This document shows positions 15,016 to 20,032 of a DNA stretch of 20,032 nucleotides, one piece after another. A program made the position numbers and the translations under genes. This DNA is from a virus, in IMG/VR virus record IMGVR_UViG_3300004369_000200, positions 1 to 20,032 of that record. One strand, written 5' to 3'. The number at the start of each line of letters is the position of its first letter. Positions within the stretch are counted from its first letter, which is position 1. The notes under the pieces were generated by a model. The model was not told the origin of the DNA. It searched no databases and was given only the letters and a program-made list of their open reading frames with translations.

Positions 15016-15223
15016 AGGAACTACGTTTCTTTAGATTCTTTGGAACATACATTAATTCTTTTTCTACTTCTTTGATTCCCAGTGACACAGTATTAACAAA
15101 CACTGAAGGAAATATTCCGTGTATAATACCTGCAAATCCTAATTTAAATAATTTTAGTGACGCTTTAATAACTCTTACCAAGTGTGTCCAATAACCCACA
15201 CCTTGTTCTTCTAAATGATTCAT
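15014..15223 (-). CDS. Small DUF6356-like protein
   Basis: The protein has 69 residues. The pattern HLEEQGVGYWTHLVRVIKASLKLF followed by IIHGIFPSVFVNTVS resembles DUF6356, a small family I recall from marine phages and bacteria, sometimes labelled capsule-related. The central part (about 25-50) is hydrophobic and could be an amphipathic or membrane-associated helix; the C-terminus is basic (KNLKKRSS). The start overlaps the stop of the SGNH-like gene by 4 nt (ATGA), indicating coupled translation. The function is unknown. The family name rests on recalled pattern. Confidence 0.65.
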   Translation of the reverse strand: MNHLEEQGVGYWTHLVRVIKASLKLFKLGFAGIIHGIFPSVFVNTVSLGIKEVEKELMYVPKNLKKRSS

Positions 15224-15972
15224 ACATTTGCCTTTTTAAAATAGTTGTATAAGTCTTCTGCGTGTAAACGATGAGCCTCTTCTCCATAATGCCCATATTG
15301 TGCTAACGGGCTATCCATACCCTTATCTTTGAATTTTTCATAAAATGCATAATTGTAGTTATCCCGAAATTCATAAAAATGTTTAGTATCTACTTGTCTT
15401 ATCAAACGACTAGTCCATTCTTTGTATTCCGGCGTGTGTAGATAGCCTGCACTAGACATAAAATATCTGTAGTTGTTTGCTTTACAAAACCATTGCAATT
15501 GCAAAACTAAGTTTAACGAATAAATTTGACAAAACGTTTCATTTTCTACCATGAATCGTTGCATCAAATCTGTAAACGGTCTTTCTCTTACTGAGTGTCC
15601 CCTGTACCCCGGGTTTACCCTGACGTATTTTTCTCTGATCAAAGCCCAAGAAGCAGATGTATTTGTGTCCCCATCAAATTCAAAAGGTACGGGTGCTTCT
15701 AATCTACAACACTCTGTCCAGTTAACCATTACTGCAAAGTCGTTGGCTTTATTGTTAACTAAATTTTTGTGTTCATCAAAATAACTAGTAACTGTTCTTG
15801 CAATATGGGTATTTGTTGCGCCCGGTATAGCAAGATTGATTGGAATGTATCCCAGTTTTTCTGCAAAACGATTTGCGAAACTTTTTGATCTATTGTATTC
15901 GCTGTCCATGGTACCATCTATCTCGGCGCCTGCGGTATGTGAGCAACCGCCAATTACCATATAACTTGCCAT
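15220..15972 (-). CDS. SGNH/GDSL-hydrolase-like protein
   Basis: The 250-residue protein starts with MVIGGCSHTAGAE, matching block I of SGNH hydrolases with Ser11 as candidate nucleophile. GATNTHIAR at 51-59 fits the Asn-containing block. GHYGEEAHRLHAEDLY at 227-242 fits the C-terminal block with the catalytic His (His228, 235 or 237). NWTECCRLE near 84-92 is a pattern I recall from related phage proteins. SGNH enzymes remove acyl groups from polysaccharides or lipids, so action on host surface sugars or on a virion glycan is possible. There is no signal peptide. It starts 3 bp after the 406-aa gene and has no ribosome site of its own except TAGGG in that gene's end. The fold is fairly sure; the substrate is unknown. 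Confidence 0.68.
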   Translation of the reverse strand: MASYMVIGGCSHTAGAEIDGTMDSEYNRSKSFANRFAEKLGYIPINLAIPGATNTHIARTVTSYFDEHKNLVNNKANDFAVMVNWTECCRLEAPVPFEFDGDTNTSASWALIREKYVRVNPGYRGHSVRERPFTDLMQRFMVENETFCQIYSLNLVLQLQWFCKANNYRYFMSSAGYLHTPEYKEWTSRLIRQVDTKHFYEFRDNYNYAFYEKFKDKGMDSPLAQYGHYGEEAHRLHAEDLYNYFKKANV

Positions 15973-15975
15973 AAA

Positions 15976-17196
15976 TTAAAATGCCCTAAGTATAATCATG
16001 CTGTCGTTAAAACGACCTTTAGGCTGTACACCAACTGCTTTGATTTTGTCAAAGAATTGTCTTGCGGCTGGTTTACTTCCCATAATCTGCGGAATTTGTT
16101 CAGCAGGTTTACGTAGTGTTTTAATTTGACTTGCGGCAAGATCAAATCCGCACAACGTATTGCCTTTTACGAACAACGCTCCTCCCAATGAATCTGCTAC
16201 ATAATGGTGCAGTTTACGTTTTGCAGAGTCGTATACCCAAGCCTCTTTTTTATCATGTAAGTCTTTAGGATGCAACCCTTCTAATTCTAGTTTATTTGGT
16301 TCGTCTATAAATTTACGTTGATGTTTTAGTTTAGAAACTAACTTTTCAACAGACACAGGCTTACGTTTACGTTTGGCTCTGCTTTGCAGTTTAAGAACAC
16401 CATACGAGTTGATAGCACTTTGCACCTTTTCATAAAAATTAACAATATTCTTAATTTGAGTCTTATTAAAGTTACTGTATGCTTCTACTAACTGCTCATC
16501 TTTCCCCGTTAAAACTTCTTTAAATTCGCCTTTTTCGTTTTCGTATATACCTGATAACGTATTAGTATGTTGTGCTAAAATATTATATTCATTGAGAATT
16601 TTAAGTACGTCTGATGTAGGATCAACATTTCCTTTTGCATCTGCGGTGTGAATGTACTCATCTATTAGGCCATCGATGTACCCACCTGCTTCATACATTT
16701 TTTCTATCATAATTTCTTGTATAGATTTACGTGCAGGTTTCTTAACGCCTTCTTCATCGTCTTCTTCTTTATTTTTAGAATTTTCTTCGTGCCATTCTTT
16801 CATCTTGGCAACGACACGGGTTTCGATAAAGTTTTTTTCTGAGTCTGACATAACCCAGCCCCTTGACAAGGCAAGCCTTGATAGCGAGCCAGAAGTTGTG
16901 CAAACGATAGAATCTGGACACTTCATCAATAATTTGGCTTCGTCTTTTCTATCCCAACTAATTAACAATTGGGCAGTAAAGTCTTTTGCCATTTTGTGGT
17001 CCATAATATGAGTGTACCAGTTTAAGGCTCTGCCGACTTGTGAATTTCGTTGTTCCGGGAGAATTTCCTTTTCTCTGAAGTCTGGCTCTTTGCCGTAATG
17101 CTGTTCGTCCAAATCACTTAGGTGCAACTCGCTTGGGTCTTTAGTTCGCCGACCACTAGTAGTTGCTCTAATTACTTTGCGTTTACGTGTTGCCAT
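15976..17196 (-). CDS. Conserved phage protein of unknown function (406 aa)
   Basis: The protein has a basic N-terminus (MATRKRKVIRATTSGRRTK), then a helical segment with NWYTHIMDHKMAKDFTAQLL at about 59-78. An acidic/basic linker near 139-155 (NKNKEEDDEEG-type) follows. After it come a long helical region (EYNILAQHTNTLSG) and a basic stretch (SRAKRKRKPVSVEKLVSKLKHQ). The C-terminal domain contains EAWVYDSAKRKLHHYVA and GNTLCGFDLAASQIKTLRKP and ends KGRFNDSMIILRAF. I associate this architecture with marine T4-like phages but know no function. The basic surface suggests DNA or RNA contact; this is inference. It has a GGAG ribosome site 5 nt before the ATG and is the first gene of the leftward block, diverging from gp14. 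Confidence 0.7.
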   Translation of the reverse strand: MATRKRKVIRATTSGRRTKDPSELHLSDLDEQHYGKEPDFREKEILPEQRNSQVGRALNWYTHIMDHKMAKDFTAQLLISWDRKDEAKLLMKCPDSIVCTTSGSLSRLALSRGWVMSDSEKNFIETRVVAKMKEWHEENSKNKEEDDEEGVKKPARKSIQEIMIEKMYEAGGYIDGLIDEYIHTADAKGNVDPTSDVLKILNEYNILAQHTNTLSGIYENEKGEFKEVLTGKDEQLVEAYSNFNKTQIKNIVNFYEKVQSAINSYGVLKLQSRAKRKRKPVSVEKLVSKLKHQRKFIDEPNKLELEGLHPKDLHDKKEAWVYDSAKRKLHHYVADSLGGALFVKGNTLCGFDLAASQIKTLRKPAEQIPQIMGSKPAARQFFDKIKAVGVQPKGRFNDSMIILRAF

Positions 17197-17337
17197 TACT
17201 ACTCCAAAAGATGACGACTGAATTATCAGTTACATGAAACAATTTATCAGTCATTCTAACACCTAAAAAATTATTTGCAAGCCTTTGCTTACCCAATCGC
17301 AAAAATGAGCGAGGCCGCCCTTACGATAAATATATAT
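17197..17337. promoter_or_regulatory. Divergent intergenic region between the 406-aa gene and gp14
   Basis: These 141 bp separate the leftward and rightward blocks. Leftward, only a weak octamer GATAAATT (17248-17241) is seen about 44 nt before the 406-aa start, as part of two ACTGATAA copies 21 nt apart. Rightward, a full GATAAATA lies at the end of the region. No convincing sigma-70 promoter was found. Confidence 0.5.
17325..17332 (+). promoter_or_regulatory. Late promoter GATAAATA for gp14 and gp15, with leaderless spacing
   Basis: The plus-strand octamer ends 5 nt before the gp14 ATG at 17338. By T4 geometry, transcription would start at or next to that A, leaving no ribosome site on the mRNA. 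Confidence 0.65.
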
Positions 17338-19077
17338 ATGCCAAGACTATCATTATACAGACCAGAGAAACAAAACGACTATCGATTTTTGGATAGAACA
17401 ATATCCGAACAATTTACAGTGGGCGGAACTGATCTATATATTCACAAATATTTAGGTCCGCAAGATAACGGTCCCTCAGCAGATTTTACGCAACCACAAT
17501 ACAATACGTTAGACCCTCTGAACATACAAGATTTGTTGTTTTTGGAAAACAGAGATCGTAAGTATGCAAAAGACATTTATCGTCTAAGAGGACATTATAA
17601 CGTTCAAAACTTGGACTTTGATTTAAGTCAGTTTGGATTGTTCTTAAGTAATGACACTATATTCATTACCGTACACTATAATGATATGATTGATGTTGTG
17701 GGAAGAAAATTAATGGTAGGAGATGTAATCGAACTACCTCACTTAATGGATTACAATCCTCTCAATGAAGAATTCCCTACAGCACTAAAAAGGTTTTATC
17801 AAATTACTGATGCAAACTATGCCAGTGAAGGTTTTGCTATTGATTGGTATCCCCACTTATGGAGAATCAAGTGTGAGCCTCTAGTTGATAGCCAAGAATT
17901 TAGTAACATTCTTAAAGAACCAGTCAACCAAGACAATTACTTAGGTGATTGGGATAAACTAAAAGTTTATCCACCTGGATACGTTGTATCATTTGGTGAC
18001 AAGAATTACGTTTCTTTGCAAGAAGTACCGGCAGGCATAAAACCCGGTGCTACTGATCCTGATCCCTATTGGACATTAGATACCAAAGAAAATCTTAAAG
18101 ATATATTAGGTCGTTATAACAAAAACATTGAAATTAACGACAAGAATTTAGAAGAAGCAAAACGCATTGTACCAAAAGCAGGTTACGATACTTCAGACTT
18201 ATACGTAGTACCCGGATACGGCATCTATGAAGCGAACGGTGTTCCTTCTAACAAACTAAATCAACCTGCACCTCCAACTGACATTCGTACTTGGATGCCC
18301 GGTAATCAAGCATTAACAACTACCGGACAAGTTATTACAATGCGTAGCAAAGAATATCGGTATGAATCTTCTGGCATTAAGATTTCTAAATCTACAATGG
18401 AATTTATACAACAAAAGATGGGCGACACAGTAAGTGTTGATTCATTAATTGACAAGTTTGTACAAGCCAGTCTATCAATGACTACAGAATCACCAGAAAT
18501 GAGTAGAACTGGCTCTGGCGCATTAGAAGGTACTAAAGTTTTATCAGTACAAATTACAGGTCCAGTAACTGGTCCTTATGGTACTGCTGATAATACGTAT
18601 GCTACAGCAGACCAAGATCCAACAGCCGCAGGCTTTACTGGCACTGAACCATATGGTCCAAACACTATGGACTATCGTGCAGACTGTGATCCTAGATTCC
18701 AGTACATTGCACGTTCAACACCAAGAGACTTTGGTTATACAACAGGATATTTAACAGGTGAAGGTACTCCACCAAATGGATTGCCTTCGGGTGCAGGGAT
18801 TGCTTTCCCCACAAGTCCTCAAGTTGGAGATTACTTTTTACGCATAGATTATTCTCCTAACGTTTTGTATAGATGGAACGGTCAGTTGTGGTTACGTGTA
18901 GGCGAAGATGTAAGAACATCTACCGGTTACACAAGTGAGGACACATCGCAACTTTCAGGATTTATTAATAATGAGGATCAAATCTATGTAAATAGTCAAG
19001 AGGAAGAGATCCCATCAGCACAACCTCTATCGTCTATGTTAGAGATTGCTCCTGATCCGATACCTCCGGAAGAGTAA
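17338..19077 (+). CDS. gp14: Neck protein, T4 gp14-like, enlarged
   Basis: From the ATG at 17338 the protein has 579 residues, over twice T4 gp14 (256 aa). The start MPRLSLYRPEKQNDYRFLDRTISEQFTVGG and the segment FDLSQFGLFLSNDTIFITVHYNDMIDVVGRKLMVGDVIELPHL (about 94-136) parallel T4 gp14, where FGMQVQDEVTLSINPGLF is followed by GDLIYFP. Extra parts include a Trp/Tyr module at about 204-248 (VYPPGYVVSFGDKNYVSLQ ... DPYWTLD), similar to small carbohydrate-binding modules. Another lies near 490-523 (QVGDYFLRIDYSPNVLYRWNGQLWLRVG). The frame is open back to 17275, but that part lacks a ribosome site and contains the late promoter. gp14 joins gp13 and gp15 at the head-tail junction. Gene 15 follows at 4 bp. 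Confidence 0.8.
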   Translation: MPRLSLYRPEKQNDYRFLDRTISEQFTVGGTDLYIHKYLGPQDNGPSADFTQPQYNTLDPLNIQDLLFLENRDRKYAKDIYRLRGHYNVQNLDFDLSQFGLFLSNDTIFITVHYNDMIDVVGRKLMVGDVIELPHLMDYNPLNEEFPTALKRFYQITDANYASEGFAIDWYPHLWRIKCEPLVDSQEFSNILKEPVNQDNYLGDWDKLKVYPPGYVVSFGDKNYVSLQEVPAGIKPGATDPDPYWTLDTKENLKDILGRYNKNIEINDKNLEEAKRIVPKAGYDTSDLYVVPGYGIYEANGVPSNKLNQPAPPTDIRTWMPGNQALTTTGQVITMRSKEYRYESSGIKISKSTMEFIQQKMGDTVSVDSLIDKFVQASLSMTTESPEMSRTGSGALEGTKVLSVQITGPVTGPYGTADNTYATADQDPTAAGFTGTEPYGPNTMDYRADCDPRFQYIARSTPRDFGYTTGYLTGEGTPPNGLPSGAGIAFPTSPQVGDYFLRIDYSPNVLYRWNGQLWLRVGEDVRTSTGYTSEDTSQLSGFINNEDQIYVNSQEEEIPSAQPLSSMLEIAPDPIPPEE

Positions 19078-19081
19078 TTAA

Positions 19082-20032
19082 ATGGCACAATATTTTTACG
19101 ACAATCAAATACGCAGATTCTTACTGCAATTTGCAAAAATCTTTAGTAACTGGTATGTAACTAAAGGCAATGATCCCAACGGTAATCCTATAATGGTTAG
19201 AGTACCTATTCAATATGGAGATTCCAGTAGACAAGCATCAACTATTATTGCAAACAACTCTGCAAGTAACATGCCAAGTGCTCCTCTTATTACATATTTT
19301 ATTAACGGTTTAGAATACGATCAGAAACGCACACAAGAACCGTATTTTATTGAAAAGCAACAAATAAGACAACGTGAATATAACCAAGAATCAGCCTCGT
19401 ATGAGCAGACACAAGGACAAGCATTTACTGTTGAAAAATTAATGCCAGTACCCTACACACTGCGTATTCAAGTTGACTTTTGGACAACTAACTATCAACA
19501 AAAACTAGAATTGATAGAACAGTTAGGCACATTATTCAATCCGTCATTAGAAATTCAAAGCACGGATAACTTTGTTGATTGGACATCATTAACTGTTGTG
19601 TATCAGGATGGCTTAACATTCTCATCACGTAGTATCCCACAAGGTACAGGCAATCCTATCGATGTTATGTCTTGGAAGTTTTATATTCCTATCTGGTTGA
19701 CTACTTCTGCTAAACTTAGAAAGTATGGTGTTATTCACAAAATTATTACTTCAATTTTTGAAGGTAGTACTTTGCAAGACATGCAAGATGATGATTTGCT
19801 GTTAGGTACTAGACAAAAGATTTCTCCATATGGATATAAATTATTATATATAGGCAACTCCCTACAACTATTACCGCAACGAGAAACAGAGACACCTAAT
19901 AATTTTTCATTAAATCAACCTACTAATCCTGATACTGATTTGTATTGGACATCGTTACTAAACATGTATGGTGCTTACAAACCGGGCATTTCTCAAATAT
20001 GGCTAGAAAATCCATATATGGAAAATGAAATT
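19082..20032 (+). CDS. gp15: Tail sheath terminator, T4 gp15-like, C-terminus outside window
   Basis: The frame is open for 317 codons to the window edge, already longer than T4 gp15 (272 aa). MAQYFYDNQIRRFLLQFAKIFSNWYV matches the T4 start (MFGYFYNSSFRRYATLMGDLFSNIQI). It is followed by MVRVPIQYGDSSRQASTI, which parallels T4 IRVPITYASKEHFM. PYTLRIQVDFWTTNYQQKLELIEQLGTLFNPSLEIQ corresponds to the T4 IYELSIFTRYEDDMFQIVEQILPYFQPHF segment. VMSWKFYIPIWLTTSAKL fits the T4 WSLTFEVNGWMYPP region. gp15 caps the sheath and tube and connects the tail to the neck. It lies 4 bp after gp14 with GGAAGAG shortly upstream, so both share the promoter near 17330. Confidence 0.86.
   Translation, partial: MAQYFYDNQIRRFLLQFAKIFSNWYVTKGNDPNGNPIMVRVPIQYGDSSRQASTIIANNSASNMPSAPLITYFINGLEYDQKRTQEPYFIEKQQIRQREYNQESASYEQTQGQAFTVEKLMPVPYTLRIQVDFWTTNYQQKLELIEQLGTLFNPSLEIQSTDNFVDWTSLTVVYQDGLTFSSRSIPQGTGNPIDVMSWKFYIPIWLTTSAKLRKYGVIHKIITSIFEGSTLQDMQDDDLLLGTRQKISPYGYKLLYIGNSLQLLPQRETETPNNFSLNQPTNPDTDLYWTSLLNMYGAYKPGISQIWLENPYMENEI

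Noticed and set aside
17275-17337. N-terminal extension of gp14 (21 residues)
   Set aside because: No ribosome site, it contains the late promoter, and the MPRL start fits the family better.

Overview
The window is part of the morphogenesis region of a T4-superfamily contractile-tailed phage, most likely a marine one. Recognisable homologues of T4 gp18 (sheath), gp19 (tube), gp13, gp14 and gp15 (neck and sheath terminator), gp4 (head completion), gp16 (small terminase) and gp1 (dNMP kinase) support this. The DNA is AT-rich. Several non-T4 proteins resemble families I associate with marine cyanophages and pelagiphages: the 18-residue-repeat fibre, the DUF6356-like protein and the 'GCSxTAG' SGNH-like protein. 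No tRNA, rRNA, CRISPR array, integrase or insertion sequence was seen. The host cannot be named from the sequence.

Layout. Positions 17196 to 1 are read on the minus strand, in this order: a 406-aa protein of unknown function, an SGNH-hydrolase-like protein, a small DUF6356-like protein, neck protein gp13, a 442-aa protein with a glycosyltransferase-like motif, dNMP kinase gp1, a 1197-aa tail sheath gp18, tail tube gp19, a tube-fold baseplate-like protein, a 126-aa virion-type protein, head-completion nuclease gp4, small terminase gp16, a 208-aa protein with a T4-like capsid-targeting N-terminus, an 819-aa acidic Cys-containing protein, and the N-terminal part of a repeat-rich fibre that leaves the window at position 1. 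A small HNH-type gene lies on the plus strand between gp1 and gp18 and converges on gp1. From 17338 rightward the plus strand carries neck protein gp14 and sheath terminator gp15, the latter cut by the window end. The neck genes 13 and 14 are therefore on opposite strands, about 2.35 kb apart.

Regulation. Eight copies of a T4-type late promoter octamer, seven GATAAATA and one TATAAATA, sit at gene starts. On the minus strand five of six lie 19-23 nt before the ATG, mostly with a Shine-Dalgarno-like sequence between; gp18 has a longer leader. On the plus strand both copies lie exactly 5 nt before an ATG, which predicts leaderless mRNAs. The gp1 gene instead has a near-perfect host sigma-70 promoter, TTGACT-17-TATAAT, fitting early expression of a nucleotide enzyme embedded in late genes. 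Hairpin terminators follow gp18, gp19 and the 819-aa gene, so gp19 is a self-contained unit with its own promoter and terminator.

Together these genes build and join the tail (18, 19, tube-fold protein, 15), the neck (13, 14), and the filled head (4, 16, possibly the 208- and 819-aa proteins). They also include a fibre for host contact and a small cassette that may act on carbohydrates. The most unusual points are the very large insertion in the sheath protein, the leaderless spacing on the plus strand, and the non-T4 cassette around gp13.
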